Virus record (IMG/VR): IMGVR_UViG_3300042691_039133
Coordinates: 1-64,000 of that record
Source of the DNA: a virus
Length of the DNA: 64,000 nucleotides
Direction: 5' to 3' (one strand)
A program made the position numbers and the translations under genes. This document shows, in pieces, positions 31,201-39,873 of this stretch; position 1 is the first letter of the stretch, and the number at the start of each line of letters is the position of its first letter. The notes under the pieces were generated by a model. It had not been told where the DNA came from. It worked only from the letters and a program-made list of their open reading frames with translations, and searched no databases.

Positions 31201-33745
31201 ATTTTCGAATTATTCTCGTATAGTTCCTTTTATAAATAAATGGGCATACCAATCTGGTATAGATTCTAGAGGAAATTCTTATAGGTTAAATAGTACTCCT
31301 GCTTTTACCCCTACTAATTTTTCTCCTTCTCCGGAGAAAAACATAAGGGATCCTAAATACATGACAAATGAATGGTTTCTTTTAGAACAACCACCTTATA
31401 AATTTCCTATAGAATATATGGGGGATCAGAATAGTTATTTGCCGGAAAAAATAAATATAACAAAAGCTAAGAATGCAGATCCAAATTCTGTAGATTCTTT
31501 ATATCTCCCCTCTTATTTTACAGTAGAACCTTTAGATTATTCTATAGAATTCTCGGATACGAAAAATTACACTAAAGAATTATTCACTCCTTTTATCTAT
31601 AATAAATCCAGCCAATACTACGAAACTTTATTTAGAGGGGTAAAAATTGTAATAAAAAAGAGATCGGATGTTCGGGGAAAAGATCCGGAGAACTCGGATA
31701 GATACGTTCCCGGATATAAAGGATTTGAAGATTATAAATTTTCAGCTATTATTAGAGCTATACCAGAAGATTCTTCTATAATACAAAGCCCAGTAAAATA
31801 CGAAATAATAGAAAATGCATCCCAGAAGTTTATACTTTTTGTATGTGATGTTGTAGTAAAAGATCAAAAATCTTTAGAACTTGGGTACACTGGAGGAACA
31901 GGGGCTAATCCTATTTTAGATTATACTCTTTTGTACACTTTATCAGACAAGGAGAAATTGACATACCCTTTAGTAGACGGAGAAAAATTTAATTCAATAG
32001 ACGATATAAAACTTAGTGTAGCATTAGACCTTTCTCTTGCATCGGGAAGCTCGGTGAATACAGTTAGTCCTAGCGGACTTATTTATTCCATACCAAATCC
32101 GGATTATAATACTGACCTTAGAGAAGAAATTTCCCGTGTTTTTCTTCCTAATTCACCCGGAGCAACTTCAGCACCTCCCTCTACAGGAATTTTAAGTTTC
32201 TATGCACCTACTATTTCTACCGGGTTAAATTATCCTTGGCCTATAGGGGTTAATTCAAATTCTATAGAATTTGGAAAAATAACAACAGTCCCTGACTATA
32301 CTTTTAATATACCATACTCTTTTGTCTCTCCTGCTACAATTCCTATAGGTCCTTCTTCAATATACAAGGATCAACCGGTTTTCCAGGTAGAAGGAGGATC
32401 TAGATATTATAATTCTATAATGAATAGAACAACTGTAGGATACATATTTCAAGAGCTTCAAAATAATTCAAAATATATAAAGTATAAGACTTACTCGTGG
32501 GATTCTGAAACTTCCAGCACTGTAGAAACATCAGATTCTTTCGAAATATCTTTTATACGTCCGGATCTAATTTTAAAACCGCAGGGATCTGTACCAGTAG
32601 CTTCTTATTCTGGACCTATAACTTTAGGATCCAACGATCCTACTTCTTATGAGATAGTGGTGAATCAAAATCCAAATCTAGCATCTAGCTTAATTAGATA
32701 TTCAGGAAAATATGAACCTATTTTTAGAAAAATAATACACTTTGATAGAGATAAATCAGATACCATAGCAGGAGATACCTCTATAGATCTTTCTTTTAGA
32801 AATTGTAATTTTGCCCCGGATAAATACTATTTTGGAATATCCAGAAATCTTTGTTTTACTAAAGTTGATTTAGGGCAAAACATATTATCGGACACCGCTA
32901 ATATTCCCCAAGGGAGTGTTTACCCTTTAGTAGGTCAAACCCCAATATCCAAAAAGAATTTTAATGTGTTCTCTTCTTCTTGGGACCCTGGATATTACGA
33001 AAGATTCGTTTTACCTGAATCTTCTATTGAAGTTGCGGGAACAAGATCGATGAAAGAGGATAAAACATTTATGGGATCTAAAATAATGAAAACTCCTTTT
33101 GAAATTTATTCTAATAATTATATAGTTCTCGAGGTATCTAGAACAACAGGAACGAATTCTGTAAATTCTATAAATTCCACAGCTTCTTCTTTTATTAAAT
33201 CAATTCAGGATGTTAATAAGGATAACACAGGAACAGGGATAGGATTTGCCGGAACTTATCTTTCTGGAGTTGATATATCCTCTTTAAATCAATCTTTATT
33301 TCCCGACGTAGAGGTATTTTATCAGTATCTAACGGATACAAATAAAGTTATCGGAATACTGAGGCTGGATAGAATACTAAGAAGATTTCTTTTAAATTCC
33401 GGAATAAAAAATGTATTCCAGAATAATATAATTTCAGAATTTGGAGTAGGGGATCCTAATTCAATAAATGATGATATAAATAATTACATAGATCTTAATA
33501 TAGCTCCAGCTTATGAAGGGGGGAATTTTAATTTATACGTAAAGAAAACTGCATCTGAAACTATACCGATTACTAAATTAGTTGTGGGCGATATAACTTC
33601 TTACCAAAGGGCTACTACGGGATATTCATTAAATAATAATTATACCCTAACTAGAATAAATAATTTAACCTATAATTTTTCTTTTGATATGGAGAAAAAC
33701 TTTAATTATTCTCTTTCATTTTCTATACCGATTATTAAAATCTAG
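28232..33745 (+). CDS. Very large (1837 aa) baseplate/fibre structural protein
   Basis: This is the longest gene in the window. It is rich in Tyr, Asn, Ser and Asp and has no catalytic motif or membrane segment that I can see. The N-terminal 200 residues contain a recurrent virion motif (SYLSPLWIRDQLPDFFVIFKV, split: residues ~123-143) followed by beta-sandwich-like segments. Several segments repeat a 'SSGDIVMYLNKYYKSNTPV' style carbohydrate-binding-like beta unit (~residues 665-690). The C-terminal 120 residues are beta-rich (TYNFSFDMEKNFNYSLSF). Size and position before the collagen-necked fibres suggest an organising platform for them. Function is inferred only. Confidence 0.5.
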   Translation: MAEPKLFDYNSSFSVIRTNPKITGNLKITVDSSGSVSFNTFSANSTLSSDRFKKFNVTGKNSFNVDVYNFFQQGQTPVESIFEVAKKTNGETKTATEYSSQYDFFYGSGASLFIDPNYPEAFSYLSPLWIRDQLPDFFVIFKVPGPLNYSYTENVTSINGGTFYKVIADYDSSYLNPETGIPDYRIKYGKDPLGNDIFYYNGSIFEGNPSFLNYTPVEGSGKVVIFDELYNLDNVKDIEKTFSDKILPNATAIKTFDLRENTLIGNYIRSIINNNNFSKSPIDINWSPNGYSYWNGVDVNNGIFTSKGEILYDYMRSADSDTMIDFEDYITSGFSRNGIICPNLLNLEFLFDDDDSDIYTINRYFGMYVSRNDIASLRTNGNFYYEFKDLPGNENLPKPSRNNVGYYYNTENSILGATSGIKFFYENSSGFLPGSNDVNVNDPNKLFYLTDKNDNFYSLKRSEFYNPLDLNSPSFFGPYDYSTLTFGGTGTTGATAGSLSLHDTKLDLLDFTGVGKKISTIKGEKPQDAGRSYIDIEFLKPYDPFLTLTFKIYWENGSQKEGIRKYDLVESKDFSSIFPWLAGAYYSTGDSYYFNGFLGGVDDISGAFANVLDELNPTSWDTGSNDGYTVIRLKNTGVYGNSTFFVSVFDDYYNFNLSYKKEWNNTDSYSSGDIVMYLNKYYKSNTPVPSPSIGNFNTSPDQSSSWDPYYTFSSSGYINIKGIDVSSSNENFNFVGGTKTRNNRIIFGIDYSDQVQVGDFIQTLTGFNEIKAVTRYVESPSIDGNTKKVISFNGFLDKLVVEIEDDYSRIDLGSDESFNTYSSPELKIGVFTFFDTKEFDFDFFSSSYSYNPFPETYKYYQIQPGTEGVIDPGVFYFVKQGEIVYNSTIYAQGDIFTGVTGSTLFNEVNPNPNLPSVVFPSQYSNTVYNSSITNYTGIEYENNLNSFNGFIGIQKLNPGTPSPSSTKEEIFSFGKLDTEYDYLLENYNIKFSNYSRIVPFINKWAYQSGIDSRGNSYRLNSTPAFTPTNFSPSPEKNIRDPKYMTNEWFLLEQPPYKFPIEYMGDQNSYLPEKINITKAKNADPNSVDSLYLPSYFTVEPLDYSIEFSDTKNYTKELFTPFIYNKSSQYYETLFRGVKIVIKKRSDVRGKDPENSDRYVPGYKGFEDYKFSAIIRAIPEDSSIIQSPVKYEIIENASQKFILFVCDVVVKDQKSLELGYTGGTGANPILDYTLLYTLSDKEKLTYPLVDGEKFNSIDDIKLSVALDLSLASGSSVNTVSPSGLIYSIPNPDYNTDLREEISRVFLPNSPGATSAPPSTGILSFYAPTISTGLNYPWPIGVNSNSIEFGKITTVPDYTFNIPYSFVSPATIPIGPSSIYKDQPVFQVEGGSRYYNSIMNRTTVGYIFQELQNNSKYIKYKTYSWDSETSSTVETSDSFEISFIRPDLILKPQGSVPVASYSGPITLGSNDPTSYEIVVNQNPNLASSLIRYSGKYEPIFRKIIHFDRDKSDTIAGDTSIDLSFRNCNFAPDKYYFGISRNLCFTKVDLGQNILSDTANIPQGSVYPLVGQTPISKKNFNVFSSSWDPGYYERFVLPESSIEVAGTRSMKEDKTFMGSKIMKTPFEIYSNNYIVLEVSRTTGTNSVNSINSTASSFIKSIQDVNKDNTGTGIGFAGTYLSGVDISSLNQSLFPDVEVFYQYLTDTNKVIGILRLDRILRRFLLNSGIKNVFQNNIISEFGVGDPNSINDDINNYIDLNIAPAYEGGNFNLYVKKTASETIPITKLVVGDITSYQRATTGYSLNNNYTLTRINNLTYNFSFDMEKNFNYSLSFSIPIIKI

Positions 33746-33747
33746 AT

Positions 33748-35331
33748 ATGCCAAATACAAATATAAAAAGTCTTAATTATTCGGATACCCAGAATGAGAT
33801 AATACAGAAATTAAACAATAATTTTGATGATCTCATAGAAATACACGGGGGAGTTCAAGGAAATGGAGGGCCTACCGGTGGAAGAGGTCCGGTAGGAATA
33901 CTAGGGGAAAAAGGAGCTACTGGTATTTCTGGACCAAGAGGAACCAGATGGTTTGTTAGGTCTTCCCAGCCAGGAGGTACCGGAACATATGCAATCGAAG
34001 GAGATTATTGGGTGGAAATATCGACTACTAAGATTTATATCTTTACGGATTCGGGGTGGGTGGATACCGGATATTTTCTATCATCCCAAGATATTTTGTT
34101 TAGGGACGTTCTATATAATTCCTTAGGAGGATCCTCTGGAGTAGCAATAACAGAAAATAAATCTTCACCCTCTCTTTATACATTTGTGGTAGGAGATGAA
34201 TCCCCAGAAAATTCACCTCTTATAAATCAAAATCTTTCTAAATTTGTTATATCTACAGATAACTCAGTTAATGATGCACCTCTTTTGGAATTTTCTAAAA
34301 GCGATTTAGAAAATGGAACAATATCTGATTATACAAGTCACCCATATTTTTCATGGAGTAATTTTAGTCCTTCTAATGTTGATTTGCTTTTAGAAATTCC
34401 GGGAGGAAAATTTTATACTGGGGGAAGCGGAGGGATAGATATAAAAGCATCTAATATATCTATAGAATCTTACACCGGAATTACCTTTGATGGGGTTTTT
34501 AATATATGGGCAACAGGAGGAATAAATTTATCTTTCCCCTCAGGAAATACTAACATATCGGCGAATAATATAGAAATAGGACCTACTTTTTCTTCTATAG
34601 AAAGAACATTGTCTCTTTCTCCGGTCCTGTCTTCTCCTAGCCCCAGCATATATGTAAAATCAGGATCTACTGGAGCTTTAAAGACAGAGAGAACGGTAGA
34701 CACGTATGATAGTATTTCTCATTCGATTTACAATGTAATGCTAGAATCTAGTGGCCCAACTGCTTCTGAATCCCAATTTACTATAGACACCAAAGGGAAA
34801 ATAAAAACCAATAAGGTAGATGGAGGAGTAACTTATCCTTTATCCACCTTCGGGGCAACTTCATCTGCTGGATCTACCACGATATTTTGGTATCTGGTAT
34901 CCCGAACTTCTTCCCCTCCACAGGCTTCTCCCACCTCAACAATCTATAGACCTTTTGGGTTATCCAATGGAAATATAGCTGTTATAAATCCTTATATCAA
35001 CGCATATTCTAGTTCTCTTTGCGGGATAGGTGTATATTCATATGCTGATTATTCATGGGGGTCTACCGGGGGGATACAAAGGGGAGAATCCATAAGATTC
35101 AGTGCTTATTGTAGCCAAAATCCTGGAGGGTCTACTCCTTTTTCTGGATTTAGATATATTGGATATGGGAGGAACTCCGCAAATATGGTCACAGCTGCTA
35201 CCTTACCTTTCTATGCAACTTGTGTTGATTTTGTAATATCCAGGGGAGCAACCGGTTCAGGTACTAGTGTAAGCTATTTAGCATACGGAAGCTCAGGAGG
35301 ATCCGGGGGTTCTTTTTATTTCGATATATAG
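33748..35331 (+). CDS. Collagen-necked tail fibre, paralogue 1 of 3
   Basis: The protein has 527 aa. Residues ~5-30 (NYSDTQNEIIQKLNNNFDDL) are a capping helix, followed by Gly-x-y triplets (about 33-65: GPTGGRGPVGILGEKGATG). A small domain with a conserved EGDYWVE core (~88-94) comes next, then long beta-fibre repeats and a Gly/Ser-rich tip (GSSGGSGGSFYFDI). The same layout occurs in the next two genes. The helix-collagen-domain order suggests a trimeric fibre with a flexible collagen neck. It is probably a host-recognition fibre. The start is 2 bp after the previous stop. Confidence 0.65.
   Translation: MPNTNIKSLNYSDTQNEIIQKLNNNFDDLIEIHGGVQGNGGPTGGRGPVGILGEKGATGISGPRGTRWFVRSSQPGGTGTYAIEGDYWVEISTTKIYIFTDSGWVDTGYFLSSQDILFRDVLYNSLGGSSGVAITENKSSPSLYTFVVGDESPENSPLINQNLSKFVISTDNSVNDAPLLEFSKSDLENGTISDYTSHPYFSWSNFSPSNVDLLLEIPGGKFYTGGSGGIDIKASNISIESYTGITFDGVFNIWATGGINLSFPSGNTNISANNIEIGPTFSSIERTLSLSPVLSSPSPSIYVKSGSTGALKTERTVDTYDSISHSIYNVMLESSGPTASESQFTIDTKGKIKTNKVDGGVTYPLSTFGATSSAGSTTIFWYLVSRTSSPPQASPTSTIYRPFGLSNGNIAVINPYINAYSSSLCGIGVYSYADYSWGSTGGIQRGESIRFSAYCSQNPGGSTPFSGFRYIGYGRNSANMVTAATLPFYATCVDFVISRGATGSGTSVSYLAYGSSGGSGGSFYFDI
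35323..35330 (+). promoter_or_regulatory. RATATATAR motif overlapping a stop codon
   Basis: GATATATA followed by G overlaps the end of the first collagen-necked fibre gene, 9 bp before the ATG at 35340. It may be coding coincidence (Asp-Ile-stop). Confidence 0.3.
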
Positions 35332-35339
35332 ATTAATAT

Positions 35340-37004
35340 ATGAAAGAACTTAAACTATTATTATTAGAAAAAGGAGATTCGCAAAAGAATTTAGTAGATA
35401 AGACTAATTTTAATTTTAGTCAAATAATTTCTTTTGATGGCGGACCTTATGGAAAAATGGGTCCTGAAGGAAAATCCGGTAATCCTGGAATTTCTGGTCC
35501 TAAAGGGTCTTTTGGCCCTCAAGGTAAAAGAGGAAACATATGGACCATTTTAGATTCACCTCCTTTAAATCCTTCGGAAGGAGATTATTGGATGAATCCC
35601 TCAAACAATAATGAGATAAGAGTATATAATTCTTCTACAGAAAATTGGGATTTATATTCAATCAATATAAATTCCCTTGATATATTTAGAGAATATAGTC
35701 CTATACAGACTTCATCAGGCCCTTCTTCTAAAGGGGGATACTTTATATCTCTTCCGTATCCTATTTTGACGACAATGGTCCTTAGCGATTCTTATCTTTC
35801 TAATGGATCCATTACTGCAAATCCACAGTATTCTAAATTTGTAATATCTACAGATTCGCAAAATTTAAATAGAAGAATACTAGAATTTACCAAAGGAGAT
35901 TATCACGGAACCTCGTTCAATCAGGAAACCCCTTATTTCTTTTGGTCAACCGGGCCAACCGCAACTGAAGGAAATTATGCTCTTAATTTTCTTTCCCCTA
36001 AATCTTTAGGATTTGATCTCGGAGGAGATTTTTCTCTAAATTCTCTATCCGGATCCGCTATACTAAAATCTGCATCTTTTTCCTTAGGTTATAGACTAAA
36101 TACACATATAAATGGAATTTACTCCTCTAATTCTCCTACCGGGGATCTAAATATAAATGTAAATTCGGGAGCGGGAAGCCTACTTTTTAGCGGAAAAAAT
36201 ATTTATTATCCGGTTAATACATTATTTACTATTAACACGACGACAACTCTAGATATTCAAACATCCGGAACTACAGGTTCACAGCCTTCTCTTAACCTTA
36301 TATCTAAAAACATAGATCTAGGGAATCTCTATTATAAAATGGACGAAGTTTACCCTTCTACTAGATCAGGTTCTACCCTATTTAAAGCTACAAATTCTTC
36401 TAATACCATATTGGAGATTTCAGGAAAAGGCGATTTTAAAATAGATAAAGCGGTTTATCCTTTACATCCTTTGGAATCCCCTTCCTCTGTTCAATTCACG
36501 CTTTCACCTTTTGCCGACAAATATATAATCTTTAATCCTTCTGTATCCTTAAATGGACAGACTAGCTCTAGTTCTTTTAATGTAAATAAAGGAATTGATT
36601 ATTATTTGATACCTCCTTCCGTAAGTACATTTCCGTTACAGGAAAGGGGAATAATTTTATGGACGCCTTCAGATATTAATGCATCCAAAGGATGGACAGA
36701 TCTCATAAACCAAAACGAATATATTAATTTTAGAATACATTCTAACGTAAATACACAAGGATTTAGATTCTTAACCATAAATACTTCTTCGACCAAAATA
36801 ACAGCCCCGGTAGGAACAGGTATAGGGGATCTGGGGGTATCAGAATATTGTACTTCTGTGGAATTTACTATAATAAATTTAAGTAAAACTTCATCGGGAA
36901 CATCTCCTACCGATAGATGGTTTAAAGTTTTGTATCAAGCATGGGGAGGAAGTTTAACCAGTCCGGTATGCGGGGAATTATACACTAATGGATCTACACC
37001 TTAA
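35340..37004 (+). CDS. Collagen-necked tail fibre, paralogue 2 of 3
   Basis: The protein has 554 aa and shares the layout of its upstream and downstream neighbours. The N-terminal helix with KTNFNFSQIISFDGG (~residues 20-35) leads into collagen-like triplets (GPEGKSGNPGISGPKGSFG) and then the EGDYWMNP core (~residues 79-86). Middle segments contain FVISTDSQNLNRRILEFTKGD, split, which parallels FVISTDNSVNDAPLLEFSKSD in paralogue 1. The tips differ, as expected when fibre ends diverge for receptor choice. The tip here has FRFLTINTSSTKITAPVG. The copies probably arose by tandem duplication. Confidence 0.65.
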   Translation: MKELKLLLLEKGDSQKNLVDKTNFNFSQIISFDGGPYGKMGPEGKSGNPGISGPKGSFGPQGKRGNIWTILDSPPLNPSEGDYWMNPSNNNEIRVYNSSTENWDLYSININSLDIFREYSPIQTSSGPSSKGGYFISLPYPILTTMVLSDSYLSNGSITANPQYSKFVISTDSQNLNRRILEFTKGDYHGTSFNQETPYFFWSTGPTATEGNYALNFLSPKSLGFDLGGDFSLNSLSGSAILKSASFSLGYRLNTHINGIYSSNSPTGDLNINVNSGAGSLLFSGKNIYYPVNTLFTINTTTTLDIQTSGTTGSQPSLNLISKNIDLGNLYYKMDEVYPSTRSGSTLFKATNSSNTILEISGKGDFKIDKAVYPLHPLESPSSVQFTLSPFADKYIIFNPSVSLNGQTSSSSFNVNKGIDYYLIPPSVSTFPLQERGIILWTPSDINASKGWTDLINQNEYINFRIHSNVNTQGFRFLTINTSSTKITAPVGTGIGDLGVSEYCTSVEFTIINLSKTSSGTSPTDRWFKVLYQAWGGSLTSPVCGELYTNGSTP

Positions 37005-37009
37005 CAAAT

Positions 37010-38692
37010 ATGCACTTTAATACGAAATATATAAATTTAGGAGACTCTGAAAAAGAGATAAAAGATAAGTCTAATTACAATTTTAATCAGATACTTTCTT
37101 TTGCTATTGGACATGAAGGACTAATAGGGCCTAAAGGAGCTACCGGGATCCCAGGACCATCTGGAAGAATAGGGGCAACTGGTAATACAGGCGATAGAGC
37201 ATCTGAGTGGTTTAGAGGGACAACATTTCCTTCCCAAATCCCACAGGAATTTGATCTGTGGATAGATGATTCTTCCCCCTTAGGTGATGTCTATGAAAGA
37301 GATTCTTCTTCTTGGTTATATACCGGGTTTTCTTTATTTAATTCAGATTTTTTCGATGTTTATTCGGGAATAGTAGGTCCTTTAGGACTAACCGATAAAT
37401 CTGCAATAGGGATAAATCCTTCTTATACACCAGATCAAACTTCCTTGGTTATAAGCGATACTTATTTTTCCCCCTCGGACGTAAATCCAAATAATTCCAA
37501 ACTTTTAATATCCACATCTGATCAGGTAGATACCCCTATTTTTTCTTTTGTAAAATCTAATAGCAGTTTATCCCAGTACCCTTCTTTTTATTGGAAAAAT
37601 ACGGGATTGTTATCGGATTTTTTATTTAAATCCCCAGGGAAATTATCAATAGGATCTCTTTTGGATTTAGAAATGTCTTCTGATGATTCTATATTAGGAG
37701 GAAATTTGATTTTAAACGGAGATTCTTTTTATTCAACAACCCAAGGTAATTTAAATTTGATAACTGATTGGTCAGGGATTAGACTTTTTACCGATTTTAC
37801 AATAAATTCCGTTTTAATAAATTCCCTAAATTTTGGAGTAGACACATCTAAATTATACACAAAAACTTTAACCGAAATATCATACAATTCGGGAATTATG
37901 GGCGGAGGAACCTATGTATTATCCTCTACACCTTCGGGATCTTCTACCGATAAATATTTTGGAGGAATATCCATAGATTCAAATTCAATCATATCAAGGG
38001 TTTTTGATTTTACCGGAATAAGTGGGGGATCTATTCTATATGGTCTTCCTTCCGGATCTTCGAGTTCAGGAAATCACAAGCAAGTCGTTTTTGGAGAAAC
38101 CGGAGGGGTTCCACCTGGTGCTACTTCAGGTCCTTACTCTTATCACGTAAAGAGATTAAATAATATATTAGTTTCTAGATCTACCCAAACTTTTATCTCG
38201 TATTCTAATAGGAACAATCCATCAGCCGGATTTGGGATCCCCCTTAATAACATTTTAAACATTTCCTCCCTTTCGAACTGGAATTCTAATATGATAGTGG
38301 CTACCATATACTCAGCATTGTATCCTACTGCAAATCCTTATATATGGATTCCCTCTTCCGATCAGCAATCATTAGAGCCAGTTTTTTATTCAGGGGAAGG
38401 AAACGAATATAGGGTTTATTTAAATGATACGGTTCTTGGGAATAAAAAAATAAAAGGGATAGTTTTCAACTATTATTATTCCAGCTCAATTATAAGTGAA
38501 GTTAGAAGAGTATATTTCGATTTTCCTTCTGCGTGTTCTTATGTTGATTTATTTTGGGCCTATCAGGGAAGTTCCGGTAATCTAAATGGAAGAATATTCT
38601 GGAAAACGTGTGACGGATCTGGAGGAATATTAGAAATGACTAATCGGTATGCCATAGAAGCGAACCAAGTACCTCCTATCTCCTCCAGATAA
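37010..38692 (+). CDS. Collagen-necked tail fibre, paralogue 3 of 3
   Basis: The protein has 560 aa. It opens with the same helix (DKSNYNFNQILSFAIGHEG, residues ~20-38) and Gly-x-y neck (GPKGATGIPGPSGRIGATG, ~42-60), then FDLWIDDSSP in place of EGDYW. Residues ~160-190 (SKLLISTSDQVDTPIFSFVK) match the second conserved block of paralogues 1 and 2. The C-terminal domain is different again (YVDLFWAYQGSSGNLNGRIFW). It is the last gene before an 83-bp gap with a candidate promoter, so it may end a fibre transcription unit. Confidence 0.65.
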   Translation: MHFNTKYINLGDSEKEIKDKSNYNFNQILSFAIGHEGLIGPKGATGIPGPSGRIGATGNTGDRASEWFRGTTFPSQIPQEFDLWIDDSSPLGDVYERDSSSWLYTGFSLFNSDFFDVYSGIVGPLGLTDKSAIGINPSYTPDQTSLVISDTYFSPSDVNPNNSKLLISTSDQVDTPIFSFVKSNSSLSQYPSFYWKNTGLLSDFLFKSPGKLSIGSLLDLEMSSDDSILGGNLILNGDSFYSTTQGNLNLITDWSGIRLFTDFTINSVLINSLNFGVDTSKLYTKTLTEISYNSGIMGGGTYVLSSTPSGSSTDKYFGGISIDSNSIISRVFDFTGISGGSILYGLPSGSSSSGNHKQVVFGETGGVPPGATSGPYSYHVKRLNNILVSRSTQTFISYSNRNNPSAGFGIPLNNILNISSLSNWNSNMIVATIYSALYPTANPYIWIPSSDQQSLEPVFYSGEGNEYRVYLNDTVLGNKKIKGIVFNYYYSSSIISEVRRVYFDFPSACSYVDLFWAYQGSSGNLNGRIFWKTCDGSGGILEMTNRYAIEANQVPPISSR

Positions 38693-38721
38693 AAATGGAA
38701 TTAATTATCTTTTTCTAAAAA

Positions 38722-38729
38722 AATATATA
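38722..38729 (+). promoter_or_regulatory. RATATATAR motif (candidate late promoter)
   Basis: AATATATA followed by G lies 46 bp before the ATG at 38776. A second AT-box, TATAAAAATA at 38761-38770, lies 5 bp before the same ATG. The rest of this 83-bp gap shows nothing else. Confidence 0.4.
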
Positions 38730-38775
38730 GTAAAAGAGAAATAGATTTTGGATCCTCTGATATAAAAATAAAACT

Positions 38776-39033
38776 ATGAAAAAATTAAATAAAAAAGAAC
38801 AGGATGAAATACTAAATCTATCTAAAAGATTTATAGATATACATTCTCAAATAGTTAAAGTAGAAAAAGAGATTCAATTTTTAGAAACCCAATCTTCTAA
38901 TCTAATTTCAGATCTTGAATTTTGCAGAGAAACCGAAATGGAATTCTGCAAAAAGATGGCTAAAAAATACGGGGAAGGAGAATTAGACCCTTTATCAATG
39001 ACATGGAAAATCAAGACAGAAAAAGCAAAATAA
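38776..39033 (+). CDS. Small coiled-coil protein paired with membrane protein
   Basis: The protein has 85 aa and is almost entirely helical, with heptads (EQDEILNLSKRFIDIHSQIV, KVEKEIQFLETQSSNL) over residues ~8-55. It has two Cys residues near residues 56-63 and no membrane segment. Its last 31 bp overlap the start of the membrane-anchored 289-aa protein in another frame. Such overlap suggests linked translation and a physical partnership. I do not recognise a family; a lysis or envelope helper is one possibility. Confidence 0.5.
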   Translation: MKKLNKKEQDEILNLSKRFIDIHSQIVKVEKEIQFLETQSSNLISDLEFCRETEMEFCKKMAKKYGEGELDPLSMTWKIKTEKAK

Positions 39034-39872
39034 AAAAAGTTAGTGAAACTTTAGAATCTATGTATAAAATAGTCTCCAATAGATTAGTTTTAATTGGGAT
39101 AATAATTCTTTTAATATTCCTTTCGATAAGACAATGCGAAAGAGCAAATGGAGCTGAAGCAGATTCCAAAAGACAACATAATAATTATCTGGCGATGAAG
39201 GATTCGGTTAGAGTCATAAAGAAAGAAAAAGATCTTTTGGTAGTCGAAAAATCTGCGATGGAAATGAAGGTTTCCGAATTGACAGACGAACAAAAAGATC
39301 TAATAAAAAAATTAGGTCTAAAATCCAACGGGAAAAAAGAAACCCCGTCTGTAATAACAGAAATTCAGATAGTTTATGTTGATAGATTTATTGATGTTCC
39401 GACTAGAGTAGAAAAAGATAAAGACGGTAAAGAATCTATAACTTTCACGCATTCTCCTCAAATGAAGGGAAATAATAGTTTAACTATATCGGGAAAAATA
39501 CCATATACTTTCGATGTCATAAAAAGCGACAAGACGGATCTGGTGTTTACTAAGTTAAACCCGGGAAAGGCGGAATTGGATATAAAGCAGAGTATCGAAA
39601 TAACTACAGGAATTTACAGGGATTCTGAGACTAAGAGATTAATGACTAGAGTTTCTACCGAATACCCGAATATTGAATTTAAAGATATAAATTCTTTTAC
39701 TATCCTGGATACCAAAGAAAACAGAGATGCTTTAAAGGCAGCAAGAAAACCTTATGGTATAGGAGTTAATTTTGGAATAGGACTAGCAGCAAATCAGAAA
39801 GGAATAGGCCCTGGAATTTATCTAGGCATAGGTCTTCAATACTCTCCTAAATTTTTACAATTCGGAAAATAA
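39003..39872 (+). CDS. Membrane-anchored coiled-coil protein, DUF6808-like
   Basis: The protein has 289 aa. One membrane helix (RLVLIGIIILLIFLSIRQC, residues ~27-45) is preceded by a basic N-terminus. It is followed by a coiled coil (~residues 57-105: SAMEMKVSELTDEQKDLIKKL), a VYVDRFIDVPTRV segment, beta strands, and a C-terminal Gly-rich amphipathic strand pair (YGIGVNFGIGLAANQKGIGPG). This architecture (short inner tail, one helix, periplasmic coil, beta end) matches a protein type seen in Bacteroides phages and annotated DUF6808; I recall that family from memory. It could span the envelope in the manner of a spanin. No holin or endolysin is adjacent, so the role is unproven. Confidence 0.55.
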   Translation: MENQDRKSKIKKVSETLESMYKIVSNRLVLIGIIILLIFLSIRQCERANGAEADSKRQHNNYLAMKDSVRVIKKEKDLLVVEKSAMEMKVSELTDEQKDLIKKLGLKSNGKKETPSVITEIQIVYVDRFIDVPTRVEKDKDGKESITFTHSPQMKGNNSLTISGKIPYTFDVIKSDKTDLVFTKLNPGKAELDIKQSIEITTGIYRDSETKRLMTRVSTEYPNIEFKDINSFTILDTKENRDALKAARKPYGIGVNFGIGLAANQKGIGPGIYLGIGLQYSPKFLQFGK

Positions 39873-39873
39873 T

